Assembly: GCA_947302275.1 (NCBI GenBank)
Contig: CAMYUW010000006.1
Coordinates: 30,736 to 94,735, forward strand
DNA from: an uncultured Prevotellaceae bacterium
GTDB taxonomy: Bacteria > Bacteroidota > Bacteroidia > Bacteroidales > Muribaculaceae
Direction of reading: 5' to 3'
Length of the DNA stretch: 64,000 nucleotides
Made by a program: the position numbers and the translations under genes. This document shows, in pieces, positions 8,007 to 16,073 of the stretch. The notes beneath the pieces are model-generated. The model worked only from the letters and a program-made list of their open reading frames with translations, made no database searches and had not been told where the DNA came from. The stretch's first letter is position 1, and each line of letters opens with the position of its first letter.

Positions 8007-10210
8007 TATGGTCTGGCTTTTTTATTGGTTCCCCATTTCGAAGGCTTGTTGCCCATCACCAGCTCAAGGGTGCCGCCAGCGATGATGTCACGATAGTCAA
8101 TGTAGCTCTTGTCGTAACGCTTGCCGTTGAGCGTGGCGCTTTGTATGTAGATATTCTCGTCGCTGTTGTTCAAGGCCTTGACGGTAAATGTCTTGCCGTC
8201 ACCCACATTGATTTTTGCCTCGTTGAACAGCGGTGAACCGATGATATACTTGCCACCAGCCGGCTCTTCCTGATACAGGCCGATAGATGACAGGACATAC
8301 CAGGCTGACATCTGTCCCACATCCTCGTTGCCCGACAGACCGTCAATATCATTTCGGTATTGTTCCCGTAATACCTGGCGGATGAGACGTGCCGCCTTCC
8401 ACGGTTGCCCCACGTAGTTATACATATAAATAATGTGGTGACTGGGCTCATTGCCATGGGCATACTGGCCGATAAGTCCTGATACGTCGGGCGAAGCCTC
8501 TTCTCCCAAGTCGCCCTCGACGATGAACAGGGAGTCAAGTTTCTGGATAAAGGCTTTCTCGCTGCCAAATAGCTTTACCAGTCCGTGCACGTCGTGGGGC
8601 ACAAGCCAGGTGTATTGCCAGGCATTGCCCTCGCAGTAGTCGTCGTTGCGGTGCTTGGTCGATAGTGGGTCAAACTCTACAATATCTCGGAATTTACCCT
8701 TCGAGTCCTTGCCGCGCATAAATTTCAGGTTTTTGTCAAAATAATGCTTGTAGGACTTGCTGCGCTCGTTGAAATACTTATAATTCTCTTGATCTCCAAC
8801 TATTTCAGCAACTTGAGCGATGCACCAGTCAGCCAGGGCGTACTCCAGTCCTCGAGCCACCGTTTCCTTATCGGGTTCCAGATCGTAGGGGATATAGCCA
8901 TATTGCTTCAGCAGGCCCATGGAACGTTCGTCGAGCATCGCGCTGGTAGTCATTGCCTTGAGGGCTGCTTTGGGGTCCACATCAAAACCTTTCAAAACCA
9001 GGTCGGCCAGTACAGGGACACCTGGATTCCCCACCATACAGTCGGTTTCATTGCCCATCAGGTGCCACACGGGCAATTTGCCTTGTTCTTCAAAGATGTG
9101 CAGGAAGGTCTGCGCCATGTCCTGCTGCTTCTCGCGGTGGATGAGCGTCTGCAACGGATGGGCTGCACGGTAGGTGTCCCACAGCGACAGGGTAGTGTAG
9201 TTGGTAAAATCACCCTGATGCACCTCACCGTCTGCTCCTCGGTATTGCCCGTTCACGTCACAGAAGACCGACGGGGCCACCATCGTGTGATATAGTGCAG
9301 TATAGAATACTGTGCGGTCGTCATCATTATCGGTATCAATAACGATTTTGTCCAGTTCGTCTGCCCATGCTCTCCATGCGTCGCGGCACACATCATAGAA
9401 GTCCCATCGTGGATTCTCCGCCGCCAGGTTCTCTATCGCATTCTCGATGCTTACGGCAGACAGTCCCACTTTGACGATAAACGGTGCAGCCGGAATGTTT
9501 GGCGTGGAGATGATGCCTGTGGTGTCGCCATCCTGTTTCTCAAGTGTCACATCTTGCTGGAAATCCATGACAAAATAGACCTTTTGGTTCCTTGCCCAGC
9601 CTGATGAATAACGGTAGCCGACAATCCTCCTAGGTGATGACTGCTTCATCATCATTTGTTTAGGGGAATCCCATCCGATACCTTGGCCTAAATCGAGTCG
9701 CAAGTAGATTGTGTCTTGTCCGGCAGCAAAGCTATAGCGGTGCATTCCCGTGCGCTTGGTGGCTGTTAATTCCACTTGAACGTAAGGCTTGCCCCCGTTA
9801 CGCAGTGTCACTGAATAGTATCCTGGCTTGATGCTCTCGTCGTTATGACTGAAAATGACCTCGTGCTGGTCCCGGCCGGTTATAGGCAGCAATGCGATGT
9901 CACCCAGGTCACCGATGCCGGTGCCGCTCAAGTGCTGATGCCCGAAGCCAATGAGCACCGAGTCGCTTTCATGGTAGCCCGAGCACCAGTCCCACCCGCG
10001 GGTGGGCTCGGTGGGACCCAGCTGTACATAGCCAAAAGGCACGTTGGCTCCGTAAAACACATGGCCGTGCCCGCCTGTACCGATGCGAGGATTTACCCAA
10101 TCGCTGTGAACAGAATGATGCTCCTGTGGACTGGTTATGCCATATTGAGCACTCGCTATGACAGATAGGCTGGCAGTTAGAAATATCAGTGTATAGATGG
10201 CTCTTCTCAT
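8006..10210 (-). CDS. GH92 alpha-mannosidase (first of tandem pair)
   Basis: A 734-residue secreted GH92 enzyme with a signal peptide (about 1-21). N-terminal blocks VNPRIGTGGHGHVFYGANVP and GFGHQHLSGTG are typical of family 92. The probable catalytic acid is Glu527 in CEGNAWQYTW; the base region is GNEDVGQMSAWY (627-638) and the metal-associated block is YAHGNEPSHH (583-592). Its stop overlaps the start of the second GH92 gene, indicating translational coupling. Upstream, only 16 nt separate it from the DUF3307 gene, so both hydrolases appear to be read from the satD promoter. The pair probably acts in sequence on mannosides released from host or dietary glycoproteins. Confidence 0.93.
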   Translation of the reverse strand: MRRAIYTLIFLTASLSVIASAQYGITSPQEHHSVHSDWVNPRIGTGGHGHVFYGANVPFGYVQLGPTEPTRGWDWCSGYHESDSVLIGFGHQHLSGTGIGDLGDIALLPITGRDQHEVIFSHNDESIKPGYYSVTLRNGGKPYVQVELTATKRTGMHRYSFAAGQDTIYLRLDLGQGIGWDSPKQMMMKQSSPRRIVGYRYSSGWARNQKVYFVMDFQQDVTLEKQDGDTTGIISTPNIPAAPFIVKVGLSAVSIENAIENLAAENPRWDFYDVCRDAWRAWADELDKIVIDTDNDDDRTVFYTALYHTMVAPSVFCDVNGQYRGADGEVHQGDFTNYTTLSLWDTYRAAHPLQTLIHREKQQDMAQTFLHIFEEQGKLPVWHLMGNETDCMVGNPGVPVLADLVLKGFDVDPKAALKAMTTSAMLDERSMGLLKQYGYIPYDLEPDKETVARGLEYALADWCIAQVAEIVGDQENYKYFNERSKSYKHYFDKNLKFMRGKDSKGKFRDIVEFDPLSTKHRNDDYCEGNAWQYTWLVPHDVHGLVKLFGSEKAFIQKLDSLFIVEGDLGEEASPDVSGLIGQYAHGNEPSHHIIYMYNYVGQPWKAARLIRQVLREQYRNDIDGLSGNEDVGQMSAWYVLSSIGLYQEEPAGGKYIIGSPLFNEAKINVGDGKTFTVKALNNSDENIYIQSATLNGKRYDKSYIDYRDIIAGGTLELVMGNKPSKWGTNKKARP

Positions 10211-10226
10211 AGTTTTGTATAATTAG

Positions 10227-10952
10227 TTAATGAATGAACATGTTGATGGCGAAGCCTGTCAATAAAGCAATCGAGAAACTGGCCAGTGTCCCGAGTAGCA
10301 CATACTCCGTTATCTTGATTTCACGTGCCTTATTCAGGTCACCGAAACGGAAAATGGATTTCGCTGCGAGCAGAAATCCGACGGCTTCGATGTTCCCGGT
10401 AATGACAAATGTCAGGATAAGCACACGCTCGATATATCCGATCCATTTTCCTGCATTGGGCATGCCTTGGGTCTGCATTCCATTGGACGGGGTCCATCCC
10501 CTGATGAACATGCTGATGAGCAGCGACGAGGGCTTGAGCATGAGCATGTAGCCGATAAGGATGGCCCAGAATGTGCTCGAATGTGTGATGCTGGTCACCC
10601 ATGCCAATTCGATGCCTGGGTTGGCATAGAGTGCCCACCACAATCCTATGATGACGGTAACATGGGCCAATTGGTCAATTAGGAATGCGATTGTACTGGC
10701 AGGGAACCATTTGACCTTGGTGATGTCGATGATGAAGTGGGTGATGAATATCACCACCGGAATAATCCATCCACCCCAATTGCCCACCAGCAGATAGGCG
10801 CATGCGGCATGGATGAGCGCATGTATAGCCTGAAACGCTATGCCTCGTATGCCTTCCTCGCGTTTGCCCTGACACAGCCAGTCAAATTGGAGGAAAAAGT
10901 CGGCAATGACATGCGACGACAGCAGCTTGAGTAGAAGCAGAATATTCATCAT
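10227..10952 (-). CDS. DUF3307 domain-containing membrane protein
   Basis: A 241-residue inner-membrane protein with about six hydrophobic segments. The N-terminal block LSSHVIADFFLQFDWLCQGK and the histidines in FITHFIIDITK match DUF3307. The start overlaps the end of the SatD-like gene by 4 nt, and the two families are frequent neighbours in other genomes, so they probably work together. The function of the family is unknown. It is followed after 16 nt by the GH92 pair, an unexpected coupling of a putative regulator module with glycan hydrolases. A second ATG one codon later (MNILLL) could be the actual start. Confidence 0.85.
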   Translation of the reverse strand: MMNILLLLKLLSSHVIADFFLQFDWLCQGKREEGIRGIAFQAIHALIHAACAYLLVGNWGGWIIPVVIFITHFIIDITKVKWFPASTIAFLIDQLAHVTVIIGLWWALYANPGIELAWVTSITHSSTFWAILIGYMLMLKPSSLLISMFIRGWTPSNGMQTQGMPNAGKWIGYIERVLILTFVITGNIEAVGFLLAAKSIFRFGDLNKAREIKITEYVLLGTLASFSIALLTGFAINMFIH

Positions 10953-11599
10953 ATTGTTCTTTTGCTCAGGTGGTTGTTAATGATTTTGCAATAGCGCTCA
11001 AGGTACATTCTGATGAGTGGCTCTCGTGCCGATGAGAGTACGTTGCGCACATTCTGAACCGAGGTGCCGATAAATTCGGCGACTTTCTTCTTGGGACTGT
11101 CAGTCTTCAGCGACAAGTAGATCATGCCCGCTTGTTTGGCTGACCATCTCTTGATGATGTCATCGACAAATGCGGTGGAAACTTCCAGTTCTTCGTCAAC
11201 GTCATTCCAAGGTGTCTTGACGGCAAGGCGCATCTTGTTCATCGTGTCGAGTTGGCGACCAGAATACTGGAAAGCTTCGCCGTCCGAGGTCACGATGCTA
11301 TCTGCCATGAATTCCACTTGTCCTATTCCCAGTGAGATGCGTGCGTCCCACATTCCGTTTTCCTTGTCAGGTGTGTGGTGAATGAGCCCAGCCCTCAACA
11401 TGATGGCAACTTTGAGGGCTGCAGTCGGGTCCTCAACCATCAACTGAAAGCTATCGCCGCGGAATAGTTCCATCGAGAACGGCGATACGCATTGCAGCTC
11501 TTCCTTCATCGTGTTCAGGCAATTCAGCAAGTTCGCCCGGTATTCAGTCTTGATGTTTGACGACCCCACGATGTCTCCTGTAATCACTCCTTTAATCAT
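10949..11599 (-). CDS. SatD-like protein with C-terminal HTH
   Basis: A 216-residue SatD-family protein. The N-terminal part starts with the family-like IKGVITGDIVGSS (residues 2-14). The C-terminal 70 residues carry a helix-turn-helix-like segment (KKKVAEFIGTSVQNVRNVL, about 170-188), so DNA binding is plausible. It is first in a minus-strand unit with DUF3307 and two GH92 genes. Its promoter overlaps a 20-bp dyad that recurs three more times upstream (11654-11767), so autoregulation is an obvious but untested possibility. SatD was named in streptococcal acid-tolerance work; the molecular function is unknown. Confidence 0.8.
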   Translation of the reverse strand: MIKGVITGDIVGSSNIKTEYRANLLNCLNTMKEELQCVSPFSMELFRGDSFQLMVEDPTAALKVAIMLRAGLIHHTPDKENGMWDARISLGIGQVEFMADSIVTSDGEAFQYSGRQLDTMNKMRLAVKTPWNDVDEELEVSTAFVDDIIKRWSAKQAGMIYLSLKTDSPKKKVAEFIGTSVQNVRNVLSSAREPLIRMYLERYCKIINNHLSKRTI

Positions 11600-11627
11600 A
11601 ATTTTATTGGATTTTATGTTTCTGCGG

Positions 11628-11658
11628 CAAATATAGATAATATGTTTGAAACTAACAA
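11628..11658 (-). promoter_or_regulatory. Promoter of the satD-DUF3307-GH92 unit
   Basis: On the minus strand TTG (11658-11656), 20 nt, then TATATTTG (11635-11628). The predicted transcript start is about 20 nt before the ATG at 11599. The -33 box lies inside the first dyad (11654-11673), so a bound factor would directly affect initiation. Confidence 0.65.
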
Positions 11659-11767
11659 CCGTTTTTGGTTGTTTTTCGACAAAACAATCATTTTTAGTTG
11701 TTTTTTGCTAATCCTGTAAACAATTGCTAACGGTTGTTTCTAGAGGAAGCAACCATTTTTGATTGTT
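11654..11767. repeat. Four-copy 20-bp dyad operator array
   Basis: Four inverted repeats share the plan AACAAYY, 6 nt, RRTTGTT: 11654-11673 (perfect 7-bp arms AACAACC/GGTTGTT), 11683-11702, 11719-11738 and 11748-11767, the last three imperfect. Starts are spaced 29, 36 and 29 bp. Copy 1 covers the -33 element of the satD promoter. The array lies in a 315-bp gap between divergent satD and the S9 peptidase gene, 148 bp from the latter. This looks like a multi-site operator; the binding protein is unknown, and the SatD-like protein itself is one candidate. Confidence 0.7.
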
Positions 11768-11847
11768 CTCTCTCATAATGATATGATTAAAAGTATAGAA
11801 TGACTTGTTTTTCTCTTGTGAATTGCCTCTTGTTGGTAATAAATGAT

Positions 11848-11855
11848 TATATTTG
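11848..11855 (+). promoter_or_regulatory. -7 element for the S9 peptidase gene
   Basis: TATATTTG lies 60 nt before the ATG at 11915. A TTG occurs at 11823-11825 with 22-nt spacing, slightly long. The rest of the 11600-11914 gap holds the satD promoter and the dyad array. Confidence 0.4.
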
Positions 11856-11914
11856 CAGGTTGAAACATCAGGAAAACCAAATTTTAACTATAATACATTA
11901 ACAGTACATTTATT

Positions 11915-14122
11915 ATGAAATTCTTCAAGTTAACAGCAATGTCGGTTGCGGTGTTGGCTTTGTTGAGCTCCTCGACCTGCTCCAAGCAGGAAACTGCAGC
12001 TCCTGGTCAGGCTCCTGCTACCGAGAAAACTTCCTCTAAGATGGAAAAGAAAGAGTTCACTCCTGAATTCCTCAATCAGCTGGGCCGCGTGGGTGGTCCG
12101 CAAGTGTCACCCGACGGTAAGAAAATCCTCTATGGCGTGACCCACTATGACATCGCTACCAACAAGGGCAACTGCGACCTGTGGGTGATGGATGTTGACG
12201 GCCAGAATGCCCGCCAGATTACCAACACGCCCAACAGTGAGAGCAACTATGTGTGGATCGATGGCGGCAAGAAGATTGCTTTCATCTATAAAGAAGAAGG
12301 CGAAGGCAAGACTCCTCAGTTATGGACCATGAGCGCCGATGGCGGTGGCCGCAACTGCGTGAGCAACGTTGAAGATGGCATTGAAGGCTTTGTCTTCTCG
12401 CCCGACGAGAAGCGCGTGGTCATGATTTCACAGGTGAAGTACGGCAAGACTCCCCAGGATATTTATCCCGATTTGGACAAGACTACCGCCCGCCTGTATG
12501 ACGACATGATGTACAAGCACTGGGATGAGTGGGTGACCACGATTCCTCACCCCTTTGTTGCCGACTTTGACGGCAGCAAGGCCGGTAACGTGAAGGATGT
12601 CCTGGAGGGCGAACCCTATGAGTCCCCCATGAAGCCTTGGGGCGGCATCGAGTCGCTTGCATGGACTCCTGACAGCAAAGGCTTGGTTTACGTCTGCCGC
12701 AAGAAGACGGGCAAAGACTATGCTTTCTCGACCAACAGCGACCTCTATAAATATGATCTGGAGACCGGCAAGACCGAGAACCTGACCCGCGGCATGATGG
12801 GTTATGACACTTATCCCATCATCAACAGCAAGGGCGAGATGGCTTGGCTCTCGATGGAGCATGACGGCTATGAGGCCGACAAGAACCGCATCTTCTTTAT
12901 GGATGCTGCCGGCAACAAGAAGGACCTCACCTTGAATTGGGACTATAGCGTGGATGACATCGCCTGGTCGCCCGACGAGAAGTCCATCTATTTCATCTGC
13001 CCGTTCCAGGGCACGCAACCCATTTTCCGCATGGATGTCGCTACCCAGAAGATCGATACCATCGCCATGGGCGTTTGTGACTTCAACAGCATGTCCTTTG
13101 TCGACAACGAGACGGTGATTGCATGCCGCCAGAGCTACCAGACCCCCAATGAGATATTCAGCATCCAGATGGGCAAGGAGCCTGTTCAACTCACCCACGT
13201 CAATGATGAGATGCTTGCCCAGGTAGATCCCATCGGCATCGAGAAGCGCATGGTGCCCACCACCGACGGCAAGCTGATGACCACTTGGGTATGCTACCCG
13301 CCCAACTTCGACCCCAACAAGAAGTATCCTGCTATCCTCTTCTGTGAGGGTGGCCCGCAATCGCCTGTTAGCCAGTTCTGGAGCTATCGCTGGAACATGC
13401 GCATCATGGCCAGCAACGGCTATATCGTTATCCTGCCCAACCGCCGTGGTCTGCCGGGCTTCGGTACTGAATGGAATGCTCAGATCAGCGGTGATTATGG
13501 TGGCCAGAACATGCGTGACTACATCGCTGCAGTCGATTACATGAAGAAGGAGCCTTACATCGATGGTGAACACATTGGTGCTGTAGGTGCCAGCTATGGT
13601 GGCTATTCGGTTTACTTCCTCGCAGGTAACCACAACAAGCGCTTCGCTTGCTTCTTGGCTCATGCCGGAATCTTCAACCTTGAGGCCCAGTACCTCGAGA
13701 CCGAGGAGATGTGGTTCGTACAGTGGGATCTGGGTGGCCCGTACTGGGATAAGAGCAACGCTATCGCACAGCGCTCCTATACCCAGGCCAACCCCAAGAG
13801 CTATGTTCAGAATTGGGATACGCCCATCATGTGCACCGCTGGTGAACTTGATTACCGCATCGTCTTCACCCAGGCTTGCCAGGCATTCAATGCCGCTAAG
13901 ATTAAGGGTCTGCCCGCAAGACTGCTGCTCTTCCCCGACGAGAACCACTGGATTCTCAAGCCCCAGAACAGTATCATGTGGCAACGTGAGTTCTTCCGCT
14001 GGCTCGACACTTGGTTGAAGCCGGACAGCGAGGCCGCTAAGCAGTACAAGGCCGAACAGGACAGCATCAACGCTGCCAAGGCTGCGGTAGCTGTAGTTCC
14101 CGTAGAGGAAAAGAAAAACTGA
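11915..14122 (+). CDS. S9 family prolyl oligopeptidase-type peptidase
   Basis: A 735-residue exported serine peptidase. It has a signal peptide (about 1-22; SSTC resembles but does not fit a strict lipobox), a WD40-like beta-propeller (about 50-430, with several SPDGKK/SPDEK turns), and an alpha/beta-hydrolase domain (about 445-705). The catalytic triad is Ser560 in GASYGGYS, Asp646 in ELDYRIVF and His678 in DENHWIL. This fits dipeptidyl or acylaminoacyl peptidases that remove short units from peptides in the periplasm. The C-terminus ends in a low-complexity Ala/Val/Lys tail. It is a single-gene unit with a terminator at 14146-14182. Confidence 0.93.
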   Translation: MKFFKLTAMSVAVLALLSSSTCSKQETAAPGQAPATEKTSSKMEKKEFTPEFLNQLGRVGGPQVSPDGKKILYGVTHYDIATNKGNCDLWVMDVDGQNARQITNTPNSESNYVWIDGGKKIAFIYKEEGEGKTPQLWTMSADGGGRNCVSNVEDGIEGFVFSPDEKRVVMISQVKYGKTPQDIYPDLDKTTARLYDDMMYKHWDEWVTTIPHPFVADFDGSKAGNVKDVLEGEPYESPMKPWGGIESLAWTPDSKGLVYVCRKKTGKDYAFSTNSDLYKYDLETGKTENLTRGMMGYDTYPIINSKGEMAWLSMEHDGYEADKNRIFFMDAAGNKKDLTLNWDYSVDDIAWSPDEKSIYFICPFQGTQPIFRMDVATQKIDTIAMGVCDFNSMSFVDNETVIACRQSYQTPNEIFSIQMGKEPVQLTHVNDEMLAQVDPIGIEKRMVPTTDGKLMTTWVCYPPNFDPNKKYPAILFCEGGPQSPVSQFWSYRWNMRIMASNGYIVILPNRRGLPGFGTEWNAQISGDYGGQNMRDYIAAVDYMKKEPYIDGEHIGAVGASYGGYSVYFLAGNHNKRFACFLAHAGIFNLEAQYLETEEMWFVQWDLGGPYWDKSNAIAQRSYTQANPKSYVQNWDTPIMCTAGELDYRIVFTQACQAFNAAKIKGLPARLLLFPDENHWILKPQNSIMWQREFFRWLDTWLKPDSEAAKQYKAEQDSINAAKAAVAVVPVEEKKN

Positions 14123-14145
14123 TCATCTGATCGTCAATGAACACG

Positions 14146-14182
14146 ACAGGGTGACCCATAATCCGGGCCACCCTGTTTTGTT
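14146..14182 (+). terminator. Terminator after the S9 peptidase gene
   Basis: Perfect 8-bp arms ACAGGGTG (14146-14153) and CACCCTGT (14169-14176) are followed by TTTGTT. It lies between convergent genes. Confidence 0.75.
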
Positions 14183-14198
14183 AGGCTATTTCTATTTG

Positions 14199-14843
14199 CT
14201 ACTCGACTCCGAGGATAGAGAACACGTCGGTTCGCCAGTCGCTACCATTTGCCGGATTCAGCGTTTGGATGCCCAAGGCCGCTGCAGCCTCACAATTGCG
14301 GGCGCTGTCATCGATAAAGAGAATATTCTCAGGCCTGGTCTGTTCGCCGTCGATCATGGCTTTAAATATTTCGGGAGAGGGCTTCATCATGCGCATCTCG
14401 TAGCTCAGGTACAGGCGATCAAAGTACTGGTCCAGCCCATGGCCGTTGCCATCAAACTCATTACTGCGTGCCCAACGCATCATGAAAGGGTTGGTGTTAG
14501 ACAGCAATGCAACTGGAAAGCCCTCTTGGCGCAAGCGTAACAGGGCGTCGAAATTTCGCTGGTACAACTCGGCGGCATAACCTGTCCACGCATATTCCAA
14601 CTCATCCATTGTCAATTTTTTACCCGTTACACGGCTCAACTCGTCGCGATATTGCTCGGCAGTGAGCAGGCCTGCTTCCAGGTCGCCAAAGATGCCTTTT
14701 TGGGCATAATCATCAAGATACTCTTCAACTTTCGTTACCCCTATTTCTTTGAAACGCTCGATGGCAATCGATTTGTCGAGGCGAAACACCACACCTCCCA
14801 AGTCAAACACCACATGCATCCTGTCGTTGTTCTTCTTATTCAT
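14199..14843 (-). CDS. HAD-superfamily hydrolase (subfamily IA)
   Basis: A phosphatase-like HAD protein, about 214 residues from the chosen start MNKKNNDRMHVV. Motif I is HVVFDLGGVVFR, motif II ALLSNTNP and motif IV ENILFIDDSARN, giving a full cytoplasmic HAD-IA enzyme. A longer reading to 14903 exists, but those codons overlap the predicted promoter (-7 at 14880-14873, start near 14866), so the ATG at 14843 is preferred. It is divergent from the DUF2284 gene and shares an interlocked promoter region with it. The substrate is unknown; the fold resembles YihX-like sugar-phosphate phosphatases. Confidence 0.85.
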   Translation of the reverse strand: MNKKNNDRMHVVFDLGGVVFRLDKSIAIERFKEIGVTKVEEYLDDYAQKGIFGDLEAGLLTAEQYRDELSRVTGKKLTMDELEYAWTGYAAELYQRNFDALLRLRQEGFPVALLSNTNPFMMRWARSNEFDGNGHGLDQYFDRLYLSYEMRMMKPSPEIFKAMIDGEQTRPENILFIDDSARNCEAAAALGIQTLNPANGSDWRTDVFSILGVE

Positions 14844-14869
14844 AATCAGTCGTCTTGCTCGTTTTTTTC

Positions 14870-14903
14870 TTGCAAAGGTAAGGACTTTCTTGTACTTTTG
14901 CAA
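14870..14903. promoter_or_regulatory. Interlocked divergent promoters (near-palindrome)
   Basis: A 34-bp stretch reads TTGCAAAGGTA, 12 nt, TACTTTTGCAA. Plus strand: TTG 14870-14872, 20 nt, TACTTTTG 14893-14900. Minus strand: TTG 14903-14901, 20 nt, TACCTTTG 14880-14873. Both polymerases would need the same DNA, so the HAD and DUF2284 genes should compete. The plus start would fall at or just before the ATG at 14906. Confidence 0.65.
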
Positions 14904-14905
14904 CC

Positions 14906-15460
14906 ATGAAATATACAGTCACAACCAAACAGGCGATAATGTCGGCCGACGAGTTCATCAGCCGCTACCGTGATGTGGATCGCATCAGGAGTTATTGCCT
15001 CCAGTGTCCAGGTTACGGCAAGTCGTGGTCATGTCCGCCATTTGACTTTGAACCCAGAACCGCCAGCGACGGATTTAAGACGGTGAGAGTCATGGGTGCT
15101 ACCATTGAATTTGATGAGTCGGTACGTGCTTCCTGCGTCACTGCAGAGCAGTCAAGCGCTATGGGCAAGCAGGCCATCGATGAAGTGTGCCAATCGCTTT
15201 TACCGCGCATATATGAAATGGAACTGGAAACACCCGGCAGCCGTTGTTTCACTTTCCGTTGCACGTTGTGCCCTGAGGGGTGTACGCGCCCCGAGGGTAA
15301 GCCATGCCGCCAACCTGAACTGCTGCGCCACTCGCTGGAGTCGGTGGGATTTGACCTCGTTGCCGTGACCCACGATCTGCTGGGCATCGACCTCGAATGG
15401 AGTGCCGACGGAAAACTGCCCAAACACATCACCATCGTCACAGCCTTGTTTATGGCTTAG
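14906..15460 (+). CDS. DUF2284 cysteine-rich putative metal-binding protein
   Basis: A 184-residue cytoplasmic protein with two cysteine clusters typical of DUF2284: CLQCPGYGKSWSCPP (about 32-46) and CTLCPEGCTRPEGKPC (about 115-130). Binding of metal or an Fe-S cluster is inferred for the family. The ATG lies only 5 nt after the -7 box, so the message would be leaderless or nearly so. The next internal ATG (14939) would remove the N-terminal strand that family members share, so the upstream start is kept. It is a single-gene unit divergent from the HAD hydrolase. Confidence 0.85.
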   Translation: MKYTVTTKQAIMSADEFISRYRDVDRIRSYCLQCPGYGKSWSCPPFDFEPRTASDGFKTVRVMGATIEFDESVRASCVTAEQSSAMGKQAIDEVCQSLLPRIYEMELETPGSRCFTFRCTLCPEGCTRPEGKPCRQPELLRHSLESVGFDLVAVTHDLLGIDLEWSADGKLPKHITIVTALFMA

Positions 15461-15513
15461 AGTTTTAAGTATGATTACTATCGCCTAATTCCTGACACTA
15501 GTGACTAAAAATC

Positions 15514-15897
15514 CTACCACTTGTGGAAAACGAAGAAAACTGCCATCACAAGGCAAACAAAGGCAGCAAGGTGGTTCCAGCGCAACGACTCACCGTTGAA
15601 GAATACCGTTACAAACACCGTGAATACAGCCAGTGATATCACCTCCTGGATCACCTTCAACTGCATGATATTGAATGGACCGCCATTACCGTCAAACCCG
15701 ATGCGGTTGGCGGGCACTTGACACGAATATTCGGGTAAAGCAAGCAGCCATGACAACAGGATGATTACATATAGCGGCGTGTTGTCGCTAAAGACCTTAA
15801 TCTGTTGAAGTTTCAGGTGGCCATACCAGGCAAACGTCATGAAGATATTGGACACAATGAGAAGTCCGATAGTGTAGAATTGCTGAAGATGATGCAT
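15514..15897 (-). CDS. DMT-superfamily small membrane protein (DUF486)
   Basis: About 127 residues with four hydrophobic segments. The blocks IFMTFAWYGHLK, LPEYSCQVPANRIG and QLKVIQEVISLAVFTVF match the DUF486 branch of drug/metabolite-transporter-like small proteins. The ORF is open to 15990, but those residues are polar and cysteine-rich, and a -7 box (TACTTTTG, 15936-15929 minus) lies between, so the ATG at 15897 is chosen. Function and any transported substrate are unknown. It stands alone, convergent with the DUF2284 gene. Confidence 0.8.
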   Translation of the reverse strand: MHHLQQFYTIGLLIVSNIFMTFAWYGHLKLQQIKVFSDNTPLYVIILLSWLLALPEYSCQVPANRIGFDGNGGPFNIMQLKVIQEVISLAVFTVFVTVFFNGESLRWNHLAAFVCLVMAVFFVFHKW

Positions 15898-16073
15898 GAA
15901 TTGAAAGTTGTTCTTGTTATTTTGGCCGCAAAAGTAGTAATTAATTCTGATTATGCACTGTTTTCCGCAGGAATAAGTCTTATATTTCACCCATCAAATG
16001 CGATCAATCCATGCGCATGATGGGCATCTAACCAAAATGGCAGTGAACTGATTGACGGAGCCAGTGCCAAAGT

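Noticed and set aside
11654..11767. CRISPR-like array
   Set aside because: Repeats are 20 bp, imperfect and dyadic, with spacers of 9-16 bp and no cas genes; an operator array fits better.
12428..13984. 518-codon open frame on the minus strand inside the S9 peptidase gene
   Set aside because: It is a shadow of the GC-rich codon pattern of the plus-strand gene, which has full catalytic motifs. The antisense translation has no family features.
14844..14903. N-terminal extension of the HAD hydrolase
   Set aside because: It lies within and upstream of the predicted promoter and adds a basic stretch not typical of HAD proteins.
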